The position numbers were made by a program, and so were the translations under genes. The notes beneath the pieces were generated by a model, which did not search any database, was not told where the DNA came from, and worked only from the letters and a program-made list of their open reading frames with translations. A DNA stretch of 64,000 nucleotides from Euwallacea fornicatus (Eukaryota > Arthropoda > Insecta > Coleoptera > Curculionidae): contig NC_089543.1 of NCBI RefSeq assembly GCF_040115645.1, positions 6,944,001-7,008,000 on the forward strand. Reading direction: 5' to 3'. Every line of letters starts with the position of its first letter. The stretch's first letter is position 1. Of the stretch, positions 35,351 through 50,900 are shown piece by piece.

Positions 35351-38300
35351 TAATACAGAGTTATTAATTGAAGTAGCCTAGTCATTCACTGTGCGATATT
35401 TTCTCGCTTATCATTCGTATTAATTATTAAAAATTATTCTAATAAAAGCATATTATTTACTATTTTATCTTTATTGAAGCATAATATAAAATATAGTAGC
35501 AATTAAAAGGAGTATATATTTAAATTTTAAAATCCGGTCGTCTATCGTTAAGTGGGAAATCTCAGTGCGTACATCTCGGTATCTTCAATTTTATATCTCG
35601 TGAGAAAACTGACTTTGCAAAACAGGGTGGTACTTATGTGTATGTAGCTGTAAGCAGACTGTGCTATGTCACCCAATAAACCCATAAAGACGAGATATGA
35701 TATTACATATTTCTTGCCAGTTGAAAAATTGTAGTACCGCTTACTCATCGACATAAATTACAAAATGTTAAAAGATCACTTTACTAATTACCAAGAATTC
35801 GGCTTATTAAGGGGTTCGTGTGTACATTTTCATGTGCCATTATTAAATTATATTTTATATTACCCTTGGTTTCTCGAACAAAATTGCCAGACCAGGCGAC
35901 ATAAGTCGAAAAAAGAAAGTCGAAAATTTGCTGTTACATTCGACCTTGCGTCACAAAGAGTGCAGATCATGCAGCAGGACACGAAAGCAGTACCGCAGTA
36001 CCAAAGCAGTAGGTAGTCTGCAATCACAGTTATGTGATAGACGTTGCGCGAAGTGCATACCGCGGTGTGCTCTGCAGATCGTTTCTTCACACGTTACCAA
36101 TTTCTAACACTGCAACCTCTTGGTCTTTGTTACACTCAACTTACCTGCATCTATCTCAGTATCGGGAGGATTTTATTTCGGAAATTAAGTTGGAACTTCC
36201 CTCACATTTAAAAACTGAAATTTAATATTTTATTGACCGGCTTTTAAGGTTTTGTTTGTGTTTGTTGTTCATTTTTCGATTGTGACGTCTTGTGATACCT
36301 GGTAAGTACCTACGAAATTTTTACTTCCACCGATCTTAATTTAATCATTCAATTGAAAATATATCGAATTGTTACAATGTGGTAGGTGCAACAACAGACA
36401 TGTTTCCACTGCATACCTAGGTATCAGAATTTCGATTTAACTTGATCTCTGAAATCACGAAACAAAGAACACTTAAAAAAAATGTTCTAAAGTATTGCTA
36501 GTAGGCGGTATATATTAATAAATTATCCTTGAGGAGTTTATTTTTATTTGTTACTAATTGTATTAATGAACTCAGAAGGTCGTAATACAAATCAGTCATC
36601 AAATAAAACGTTACGTTTAGCCTTAAATTCTTTAATATTTAGAATTTCTTACCATTAATATCTTACATTCAGATTTAATTTTTCTTCATTATTTTTTTTT
36701 ATAGGAATACATATTTATATAAAAATAACGATAAAAATAATAAAAACAGTAATGCCTCTATTACAACTTGCTATTTATCTTTATCGAACACATTATACAA
36801 GAAACATAACAAATAAATTATGTTATTGACAATTGCTGGTCAAAAACAATAAACTGTTAATTTACTATCAGTAAAAAAATTATAAAACATAGAAATATTT
36901 ACCGTGGAGCCATACCCTCCTACTGGTCTTATAATGCGACAGGACTTGTAATATTTAAGAAACGTTGAAATGATGAGTAACTTCTTGACTTAAATACATA
37001 AAATATTCCTTCATTATCGGAAAACCCATCGAGGACGTTAAAGTGGTTGTATTTGAAACGATAAAAACATAACTAATTTCTTTCTGGTCGTAGAACCCTC
37101 TGGTATGGTAATTTTGTCAGTATTTACTAAGTAACAATCATGTTATGCGGTCGCAAATCCCACCGTTATCAAGTAGGATAATTTATAGTTACATTCAACT
37201 TAAAGTGCACGAAAAGTTCTGCGTGCGAGTTAAGAATTGGTTAAGCCCCATTTTTGCGTTGCGTTTTATCTTTAATTGTTAAAATTTATTTACCCTTCGC
37301 TAGTTACGAATCAAATAAAAAATGTCTAGAGTCTAACTGCAGGGCCAAGCTCGTAGCGCTACATTTAATGGGTGAAGGTCGGTGTCGACACATGTGCGGC
37401 GGGGGCCCCTCAGTATAAACACCGCCTGCCGTCACTGTGTCAAATCAAGTATAAGAAATGTTGTATTACCCACTTCAACATCTTCATGCGTTAACTATAT
37501 TATACATACATATTATATACCTATTTTCCTCTCCAGCCTGACAACACATTTTGCCTCAAAATTCATTACGGATAAGAAGTAATTTTATCAGCGCATTAAA
37601 TAAAATTCTGTACACATTTAGATCGATTACAAGCCCTTAATGCCCATGTTGTTTAATAAATAATATTATCGTTGACGGGTTAAAAACGATATAAGAATGA
37701 GTAAATGGAATATACATATTCTATTGAACCTAGATTCTATTAGTGCCAATTCATATTTCATTTCAATTCGACATGTCACAGGCTAGGCTAGTATGTAAAA
37801 ATCCTTGGATGATAAATTTATTGAGGAAGTCTTCCTGACGGCTTTTAACGTACTAATAGTCAAAGTGCAGGACGGTTATTGCCACACTCAACCACCATGC
37901 TTACTCCAATGGCAGTCCAGTCACGATAAAATCACGATATCAGCCATTTGAATTTGACATATAATTTATATGCCTCAGTTAAAATAAGGAGCGATATCTC
38001 CAAGAAACGAAGATTGTCCTTTTGCATCTCCCACAGTCTACGAACCATTCTTAACATTGTAGCAGATAGTAGACTGGAAGGCTTTTGTCATGGGGATAAT
38101 TAATTTCACCAGCTAGTCCGATCGATTCAGTTTTCGAATTTATTTTTTTGCAAATGCTTGTGTAGTGCGAGAACAACAGTGATCATGAATAGTGTGCATC
38201 AATTAAGATTTGCATATTTTGGTAACGACTCAGGGAACGGTCTCAGATTCACTCTTCGCCATCGAGGTCGCTGACTGCTACTGATGATGAATCCGTGCCA

Positions 38301-38789
38301 CTGACACCTAATCCCCGCGCTGTGTTGCCGTATGTAATCTGATTTCCGTGACGATTCCGTTAGTTGACGGACGTTTTTTAAATAAATATCTACCGGCATT
38401 AACCAGCTTTAATGTTTGAAACATATGGCTGGCAAGCCAGGCTCAAAAATTTCTCCACATTTCTTAATTTCCATTTAGTCTTTCGTGCCTTTTGTGATGA
38501 CACATAACTGACTAATCTATCGGGTCGAACAACTTTCTTTATATGACTCGTTCTTTACAACAAGTCCGAAATATTTTAAATCGTTAACTTATTTACGGAA
38601 AGACAACCGAAGTAAAAAAAAATCTATAAACATAGGTGCGAAAAGGTTGCCCGCATCACTTTTTTCGAACATTTTATGTGCGAGTTCCGAGTTAAACTGC
38701 TCGCCCGCATTTCTTGTTCGGTTATTCGCTCCCTAATTTTTTGTTGTCTTGAGAAAAATCTTCAGAAAGACCCCCCGACTAGGTTTTTT

Positions 38790-38860
38790 GACGGCCGAGT
38801 GGTACGGAATTACCGAAAAACCTCGGGTTTATATCCCTCGATGCTGTAGCACCGCTCTTC
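38790..38860 (+). repeat. tRNA-like patch, possible SINE fragment (doubtful)
   Basis: GGCCGAGTGG at 38793-38802 matches the A box of tRNA-type RNA polymerase III promoters. GGGTTTATATCCC at 38825-38837 resembles a B box region with a short arm. The spacing is shorter than in a real tRNA and no cloverleaf closes, so at most it is a tRNA-derived fragment. Confidence 0.2.
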
Positions 38861-40133
38861 GTAGGATGTTGCTGATTGATTAAGCAAACCTTTCAATTTG
38901 AGTTTTAGCTTTGCTCTACGTATAGTAATATAATGAAAATACATTTTTCAACAAACTTTAAGGATATTTCCTGGATACTTTTACAGGTGACATGTTATGG
39001 AATTTGCTGTTTCCTGATTGGTCGACATCCAGCACATGATGAATCTCTAACGCGCAACTGAAGGATTATGCTAATTTCTAATTGTCAATCAGCTGGTAAG
39101 TATTATGGATGAACAGATACGGCAACGTTTCTAGCGGTTGCAGAACTTCTAGACATTTTACGACAATTCAGAACAACATGGAGGACTTATAAAACGCACG
39201 TTTAAGGTTTCTCAAAAAAAATTGTTATCGTTACGTAGACATGGCAATTATTTACTCTTAAATGTTATTTTCTCGTTCTGGCTTCGATGTTCCAAATTCT
39301 GTAATTTTGGCTGCGTTATAAACGAAGGGACCTTACTGAAAGGTCGCACAAAACTCCCACCACTTCTTGAAATGTAGCACCGTATTTCTTTAAAGTTTGC
39401 TGAGACACGGATGATAATAAGGTGTCTAGTGCGCCCGTGATGGAGCGTGTAGCGTCGAAGGAACATTGACCTGACAATAGGACCAGTTACCAGGAAAAGG
39501 TTCTGCCACTGTGGGTGTGGTTTACTGACAGGAGAGATCAACATGTGTTTATCCGATTAAAATGTTTGAGGTTGTTTAAGCAATAATTTTCTAAACACTG
39601 AATATCAGACCTGGCTTGGCCACCAACGAAAGGACCACCAAAATTATTTTCTTGGACACGCCTTACTAATGAAGTAAAAGGATTGGAGTTGGAAAGCATA
39701 AAATAATAATGTGTCCATGATGTGGCGACGAAACCTATTGCCGTCGGACATAAATTAATATAATCTTGGCATTAGAATTGAAGGAAAAAAGGTTCACTTC
39801 AAAAGTCCTCAAGACGTAGATGCCAGGTGTTAAAGTACGAATCTGGAAACTCGTGTTCTCTATCAATTATTTACAATAAAACGCATTCGAATGCTGCCCT
39901 CACCGTTAAGTATCCCATTTGATGTCCAACATTATCCCAAAGTATCCACAAAAATATGAAAAACTCAGATTGAATTATGAAGTCCATAAATAATGCATGG
40001 TCTTGCTAGATATTGTTTGTTTATCTCGATCCTCATTTCAGATAATTATCTGAACACGATCCTGTACCTCAAATTCCCCTCAGACGATGTGTGTCTCGCT
40101 GAGGGCTGATCAAGCCCTTCCCGTTATTTGTTG

Positions 40134-43021
<2,888 letters not shown>

Positions 43022-43062
43022 ATTGTGTATGTATTTACTTACAATGTTAATACCTAATTTGG

Positions 43063-43068
43063 AATAAA
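43063..43068 (+). promoter_or_regulatory. Polyadenylation signal of lft
   Basis: AATAAA 42 nt after the lowfat stop codon, the first in the transcript. It implies a very short 3' UTR unless a downstream site is also used. Confidence 0.5.
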
Positions 43069-43735
43069 TAATGAATAATTAAATTTATAGTTTTTTTTAA
43101 TTGCTGAAATAGGTCCACAGGTATTATAATCCTTCTAAAATTATGCATTCATGATTTTTCATATGCATGTAAAAAGGTCTGTATATGTTTGGACTTCGGG
43201 ATAATGTGCGTAAGAAATATTTTTTGTTGACATATTGCAGCGATTCAAAAGAAAGAAGTAAACATAATTATACAGAAAGTGGATAAACTTTTAGTTTCAA
43301 ATTACATGAATAACTAAATTAGAAAAACTAGTAATTAAAGTAAGTTGAGCATTGAAGAACTTACCTTACCTGATGTCCTATCCCCCATTGCCGGATAAAA
43401 GATACGCATGAAAATCATTTTATTTTTGCGTGCACCTACAGGGTGTACCATTGAAAATTTTGCACCAGGTTTCCTTTGGATAATGATCAAAATGTTAGAA
43501 ATTGCCGCGACATGATCATTTTATTTTCGAGTGAGAAACATTTTAGCGTTAAATGCAGATTGACCGAAACCACCCCCTTCGTGGGTGTGCATTCAATTTC
43601 AGCATATCTAATGGCACTATAAGTCGACTGACACGTCATTTGAAAAAATTTTCATCAGCCAAATAAGCGCAACGCACAGCACTAGCTGCTAAAAGTCGAC
43701 AGATTCGTACTGGCACAGAATGCTCGATTTGGTTA

Positions 43736-43757
43736 GTCACCCCTAGGTGGCGCTATG
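43736..43757 (+). promoter_or_regulatory. CTCF-like insulator motif (candidate)
   Basis: CCCCTAGGTGGCGCTATGG holds the core AGGTGGCGC that insect and vertebrate CTCF zinc fingers share, with the usual CC upstream and TA downstream. It lies about 0.7 kb after the end of lft, between two convergent genes. The match is by motif only. Confidence 0.4.
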
Positions 43758-46192
43758 GGAAAATACATAAGGATACTCGATTCAATGAAGTTCAGATGAC
43801 ACCACATCAACTTTCGGACAACGAAAAATATACAAATGAGTATTGTTCACGCGGCCCCCCAAAAACTGTTATTTTTTCTTTTTGTAGCCACAATTTTTGT
43901 GACGAACGACTGTTGTTCAATTTTAAAAACAAGAAATTAATGTGGCTTCTGTTGAACGATAGCTGTTCCGTTTCCACTTCGGAACCAGAGCAAGAGAAGT
44001 TTTTTTATGACAAAATTTTTACAATGTTTACTACAAATAAATCTTCGACAAGCCAGTGGCGCATATGGCAATTTTACGTAAGAAAAAATAATCAAATTTG
44101 AGGTGTTTCGATCTAGGGAATATTTGGTTCCGCTGTAGGCGCACGGTAGTTTTTGTGTGACGCAATGAAAACTCGAATCGGACAATTTCGATTTTTTGAC
44201 ATAAAAGTATTCATAGTTATAGTTCACGGATATGGTCCTTGTTAGTGACTAGTAAAATAATTTGTAAAAAAACATTCGTGCTAATTCGAATACATGTTTA
44301 ATAGAGTAAAAAAATATCACTAAATAATACGTTTTATATAAAAAGCTTAAAGTCACAATCACATTACCGAAAAATATTAAAGAGAAGTAAAAGTAGTAAG
44401 TCACAAAAACCGGCAAAAATAATAAGTCTATTATATATCTACGATCTTTTTAATTGAGACACCGATATTTACTTTTGAAAAATGCATCGCTACCCCAATA
44501 TGTACTTTAGAATATATGCAGTTATCTGAAAATCGAAATTAACTCAATCAATGGAGCATGTTCAGAGCTAGGACTTTCGAATGTGCACTTTAAAAGGGCA
44601 TACTACACGTACACGAGTAGGTTTCAAAATAATTACTCCAACACAATCTAAGACTGATGGATGTTTGCTTAATTTATGAACTTAATAATCTATGTACATA
44701 GTTGATATATTTACAAAAAAAAGTATTCACCAACATTACGACTTCAAAGCAATGTTGTATTCCAATAAAAAAATGGAGATCCAATTGGATAGATTTAAGG
44801 CCCAGTCGTATACAATCTTTTTAAATACTAACTGAAGTTTAGGTTCTGGTTTTGACGCATATTCGGTATGATTACTGTCGCAATCTCCATTTTCACTCCA
44901 GATTGATTTTAAAATGACTTGATAAAACCCGGCATATGCACAAAAATTTCATTTTTAACTAATAAATATTAACTTGAGCCGTTTTTGATTAACTTTTTGG
45001 TTGTTAACCGACACCACAAAATGACTCGTTAAATATCTAATATCTAACATATATTTACACCGTTAGATAAGGATAATATTCAAATTTTACTAAAGCTGAA
45101 CTTATGATTCTGTTAAACGTAGAGTTCCTTCAGTATTCAAAATTACGTAATATTATTTAAGTTATTTTGTTCAATAAGTTATCTGTCTTTCAAGTAAGTA
45201 ATCATTTCACTGTACAAGGCATTTTAAAACATACGTATATAGTTATAAAACATATTTTTTTAAGAATAAACAATAAAAAAGTTTCCAGTTTTGAGTACTA
45301 AAATCTATTCAATTAAGAGTATTGATACTGCAATAATACACGGGCTCCCATTAGCGAGTAATCTATATCTACCGTTAGTCATTAACACAAACTCCTAAAC
45401 AGTATTTGGTCGGAACGAAAAGTTATGTACGAAAAAACCATAAAAACTTTAAGCTGTATAGGGTTATTTACCATATTTGAACCAACAGACATTTTCGTTA
45501 TGATGCCACGAAATGTTTGATATTCTTTCAAATAAAAATATAAAGGTCGATTTATTTCAACAAATAAAAAAGGGGGTCATACAATGTAAAAAAGAAAACA
45601 AAGATGGTGTATTTTGGTAGATCTCTAAAAAACGACAATAGTCAAAGAAAACTTAAATTGTTGGCTATAGATACTGTTTAGTTACTCTTCCCTTGATGCT
45701 TAAAATTTAATAATATATTAAATTTGATTAAAAAAAAATATATATGTAGATATATTTAATGGGACATCCCGCATATTTAAGATTCGCATTAATTAATTGC
45801 AAAAGACGCAACTTTCAACTTCTAATGCTATAAACTTAGCAAGAATAAATATTCAAGTTACAGGTAGAGCTTAATATCAGTCATACACATAGAATTAGTA
45901 CCTACTCTATTTACTTAAAACTCAGCCAGACTGAAGAAATAAACACTGACTTTTGCGCTTGGTAATAGTATGTGATACTTGCAATAATAAAAATTCGTAA
46001 TTCACTATAATAGCAAATATCGTATAAAATATTTGTTTTTTCAGTTGTGTTTTTCAGCATTCTCAGTTATTGTCATTTTGCTCTTAACACTGATTATGTA
46101 TTCGCCATTTGTCCTACGAACGAATCGTTATTAAAGTAGGTTTCATAGTGTAAATATTTATTGTTTTTCTATGCAGAATACCTGATCAATGG

Positions 46193-46820
46193 TATACAGA
46201 GTGTTCCAAAATTAACCATTAAAAAAACTGTTATATAGGCTATATTTCAAAAATCGTTCGTTACCCATATATGAAAAGTTAAATTATCAGATTTTTTATA
46301 AATGCACATGAAACTTTTACTCGGGTTCGAATGGAATAAAGTTATTCACATATGTGGTTATGATGGTGTTCATAATTTATGCACAACTCATGACTTTTGA
46401 AATATTGCAGTTGAGATATACATTTTGTTCGTCGTGTATTTTTTACACCAAAAGATACAACTGAAGAATTCACTTAATTTTATAACTTGCATTCCCCTTC
46501 ACAAGAATCAGTGCCTAAAATATTCTCCATGGAAGTTTCGTAAAATGCGCATGCGCAAAACACTACCCACTTATAGTCCCCATTAGCGTAGCGAGGCACT
46601 CGGGAAGGAAACTAGCGACCGCTGGAGGATAAGTACACATCCACGAAACAGTCACCTGATCATGCGCCATATCACAGAATAATATACCAAACAAACACAC
46701 GTGCCGGCTTATTATCGACGAATTAATTGATTGACCAAACAGCCATACACGGCCACTACGGTCCTGGATGGATTTCAAATTTTTAGTCAAACGCATACAG
46801 GTTGTACCAAATTAATTGCG
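46193..46820. repeat. Direct copies of a transposon-end-like sequence
   Basis: ATACAGAGTGTTCCAAAATTAA (start about 46194) and ATACAGGTTGTACCAAATTAA (start about 46795) are similar and in the same orientation, with a GC-richer body between them. They could be the repeated ends of an old element of about 0.6 kb or two unrelated ends of one family. Confidence 0.35.
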
Positions 46821-47975
46821 CACCATTATATACTTATAGAATTTCTTGGGTGTTTTAGAATGGTAAAGACGGATTAATAAATGAACTTCATGTTTTGAGT
46901 TAAACCTCTGTTTTGTTTTTAACAAATTTTTATCCATTTGAATGGTTTATACAAAAAATGTCTATTAATTCAAAATTCTTATTTACCACAGTGGGCTTGT
47001 GTGAGCAATACGGTGAATATAATATAAATGGTTGAGAAATATCGAAATTAAATTTGAAAATTATAGATTTATCAATGTTATTCAGTGTTATTATAGTCAA
47101 TAATATCTCGCATCGTTATTTTAACTTAGATTATTAGAGCATATTTTTTTTAATAAACAAAAATTATTTTTAATAAATTTGAAGACAGTACGCCCTTAGA
47201 TCTCCAGAGCCTGTTCACAAGGTGTTCCGGTTGTAATGACAAAAATTTAATTATCACATTACCGTCACTACATACACTAACGTATAGACTGAAAACTTTC
47301 AGATGTTACCAATTACTATGAAAATCTACAGGGAATCTTCGTGAGGACGATGTCTTCTTTAACACACAATTTTCTGGACGATTAAAGCTGAGTATTTCCC
47401 ATCTTATTCGTTAAAGAAGTACAAAAAATCGCAGTAGAAAAAGGTTCTAAATCGAACAGGGAATTAGAATTTTTAGATACTGATGTAGCACAAAAAAGAT
47501 ATAGTAAAATAAAAGTAATTTCGACCTCAAGAAAAGCTTTGATTGTAAATGTTCACAATAGTTTGAAATTGTGGGTAATAAACATAAGAAATAAAATTAT
47601 ATCAAATTTGATCTTAAAATTTCTCGAACTGAGAAAGCCGTGAAATTTAATTGTAACTGAAACTTTAACATTTCACCTATTTTAATAATGAAATATTTGT
47701 TGACGCACCTTCATATCAATCTTTTTGGTCGAAACCACATTCACCAACATCATTGAAAATTGTGGCATGAATAACCGGGAAATCCTATATGTACTTGGAA
47801 CAATGCTACGCTTTGTAACATTGTTTTTGTTTTTAATTATATTTAGGAATGAAAATTGAAAGAACCGAAAAATTAATTGTGATACATACAATCAGTCGAT
47901 AAAGGCGTGCGTGTGCTGAATGCGCAGTCAAGGTGCCAACGAATGAGGCAGCAGCGGATCAGGTGACTAACGCCG

Positions 47976-50900
47976 TCAGCAGCCCGAAGTTTCTTCACCT
48001 CCTAAAATATCAGCGATGCTTTCTAACTTCTGTGGTAAGTTTAGCCGCCAACAGACAGGGTCAGTCGAAAGTGCTTCTAACAACTAGAAAAAATTATTTT
48101 CAATAATAAAAAATATCACATCGTGCCAATTTCGTTGGCTTCCTAAGTTTAAATTAATAAAAGTTATATTTTAGCATAAGTGCTCTTATTTTGTGTGGTA
48201 AAAAGATGTTTATGCTGTACCCAACCAGTTTCACACAAAACGTTACCGGTTACACTCAAATGCATTCGAGAAAAAGCAAGAAAACCCAATCCTGTATTTC
48301 CACAAGTAGCACTGAAGGAACGTCATCCGACTATATAATAACCCCTCCGAAGTGCAGACTTGACAAAGTGAAAACATGACATGAGTCATGTTTCTTCGAC
48401 CCTCGCATACAAAACTGACACTTCAAATATTCGAAAGTATAGAGATCCGGCCACCATATTAATCGACCATCAAAGCCAACCCATCCATTCATAGAAATAT
48501 AATCTTCATACTAAGGGTTAATAACCTAAAGGTCGCAGTGTAATACTTGACGAAAGTCCTACTTAAACTAAAGCTAATCTAACGTGCTTGGACTAGTAGT
48601 ATGCATTGCATATAATGAGAGTATATTAAAATAACATTTAACAATACGAGTAACTTACCGGTTCACTATACTTTGTGACATAAATATACAACTCTTTAAG
48701 GGCAGCGACAGTATCAAACTCTTCAGCCTGCTGGGCGGAAAGTTGCTGCATTGTTGACCCCATTTCTTGGTCAGTTATCACGGGCATCATGGCAATTTCT
48801 GCATAAAATTCCGACACCATATCACGATATCTCGGAATATCCTAAAATATATTCAAATATATAGAAATATGATTTACATAGAAGTTCTAGAGGAAATACA
48901 TAAAGATGGTATATGCATTATCGGAAACTATTTATGTATTAAGTATTAAAATTATGCCCTAAAAGCGATTAAGCTTTATTTCAAACATAGATTTTTAACC
49001 ATGAGAGGATATTTGATATGCTTACTTTATTTCATTTTATCATGACAGTAATTAGTGAGTTTGGTAAGGTATAATACAATGTATGGTATTAAAAATAGAT
49101 TAGTTAAAAGAGAAAATTCTATGCCTATATTGTCAAAAATTAATGTTCTACTTTATGAAAATACGTGAATAAAATATTTATTCTTGCTTAGAAATAAAGA
49201 TAATTACATAACTTTCACGATTTGGTCTGCATTCTCCTAACTATTCGATTAACGAAATGACAAAACTATCAAAAAATCGGATTCTATTTAAACGTCGTGC
49301 TCCAACAATTCTGAGTTCGATTAGAGTATCAAATTATATTTTATCAAAACATAAATTAACCCTGTACGAAAAGGTACTCCGTAAAACTTTTAATCACCTC
49401 TCAAACAGCATCAAGGGCATCACACACTTAATCAGTTTAAAGTTAAAAAATAATAATACATTACCTACCTTAGCGAATAATAGCTTATTTGAAGGGGAAT
49501 CTTTTCCCAGACGATGTTCGGTTGTAGAGCAAGCGTCCATAAAAGTTTGAGCGATGACTGACAGACAAGAATCCAATGTGGCGGTTTTATTTATGTCAAA
49601 AATAAAATCTGGGTTTTTTATAAAATTAACCCAAAAGCGTAAAGGAAGACTATTTGATTTCCAGGCATACACGACTTCAGGATCTTGGATGCCATGTTTC
49701 CTGGCTGCTTCATCTAGTAAATCGAATAACCATTTTACAGCAGGTGGTAAAGCCTCATTAACTGTCAAAATTGTCATGAAAAAATCATCCACAAATTTTT
49801 GTATTGTGCCCTTTGTAGATAACAACCTAGTCAGAAATATTTCTGGAATGGCTTTGTGTGTTCTTTCGGAAGCTGCTCTATTGTGAGGAAAATGGTGTTC
49901 CTCGACGGGTTTCACTAAGTGAAATACTTTCGGATAGTTTGGGGCTTCCACGTCTCCATTGACGTGAGCAATTACAGGAGTTTGAGAGTTATTCAAAAAC
50001 ATGTTGGTTACGCAATTGTGACATGGTTGTTTGCAATTACTGAAACTATCGTTTTGCCGCGATATTAACGACATAACTGCACTTTCCTTCACGCCATAGT
50101 GAGATAAAGTGTTTAATTTCTTCCAGCCACCCATCATTTTGCTTGTTACGTCTTCATCTTGGAGAGTCAAGTGGCCTCCTCTTCCGTGCCTCCATTCTAA
50201 AATTAAAAATTATGAGTGTGATGTTGAATTTTAACGTACGTTTATTAATTTGACCTTCTTTTTGTACGCTGTCATTTACGACATGATCTTATAGAATACT
50301 TTTAGATATACCCAACCATTGTAACAGCGTTCTTAACTAATGATAACATATGCTGACTCATTTACTTTTGATTTTATTAATGAAAACGATGAATTATGTT
50401 AGAATATGATTTAGCAAAGCACATATGTTGTAGATGAAGAAACTATACAGTTGTTCTAAACACTTACCTAAATCGACCTCGTGAATGGAAGGTCGCATAG
50501 AAAAGGGCGTATTTTTAAATAAGGCGTCCAGAATTTTGGATTTTACTTGACTGATTGTGTCACAATCTAACACCTTGCACTGAACTTTCTCGTCCAAGTC
50601 GTCTTGAACTATGTGCAAAGTCTGTAACACAACCAAGCAGGATCCTAGTAAAGAAAAACTATTTTTATAAAAGTACTTACCACACTGCTATGCTCCACGT
50701 TCTCTCGTAACAGCCTTTCTTCGGATAAGGAATATCTTGCATCGTGGGTGACAGCGTCCACAAGACCTTTCTCTATTTGGTGTTTAATAGCTTTGAACAA
50801 CAAGAACAGCGACGACCCTGCGTAATCTTTTAAGTAATGATACATACACAGGGCCATCCAATTAGTTAACATCTTTTCTACTACACTTTCTGTTCGACGT

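Larger units (their letters stand above)
35079..40133. other. Five kb without a recognised coding gene; candidate lft 5' exons
   Basis: Mostly AT-rich. Items seen are an inverted repeat pair at 35133-35147 and 35336-35350, an unassigned minus-strand frame at 35548-35754, a strong donor-like CTG|GTAAGTACC at about 36300, an acceptor/donor pair that could bound a noncoding exon at about 38988-39095, and a tRNA-like patch at about 38790-38860. An acceptor (TTTCAG) at about 40041 sits upstream of the lft start and probably begins its first coding exon. Confidence 0.4.
43022..47975. other. Intergenic region between convergent lft and PlexB
   Basis: It contains the 3' UTRs of both genes and otherwise no recognised gene. 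Seen here are a CTCF-like motif near 43740, transposon-end-like TACAGGGTGTACCA at about 43437, two similar about 26-bp direct copies at 46193 and 46794, and a moderately GC-rich patch at about 46540-46780. Long AT-rich parts (44250-46180) look featureless. Confidence 0.5.

Noticed and set aside
48191..48379. 62-codon plus-strand frame
   Set aside because: Lies in the last intron of plexin B on the opposite strand, without splice sites or relatives.
49554..49886. 110-codon plus-strand frame
   Set aside because: Antisense to the large GAP-domain exon of plexin B, where strong codon constraint on the other strand keeps this frame open.
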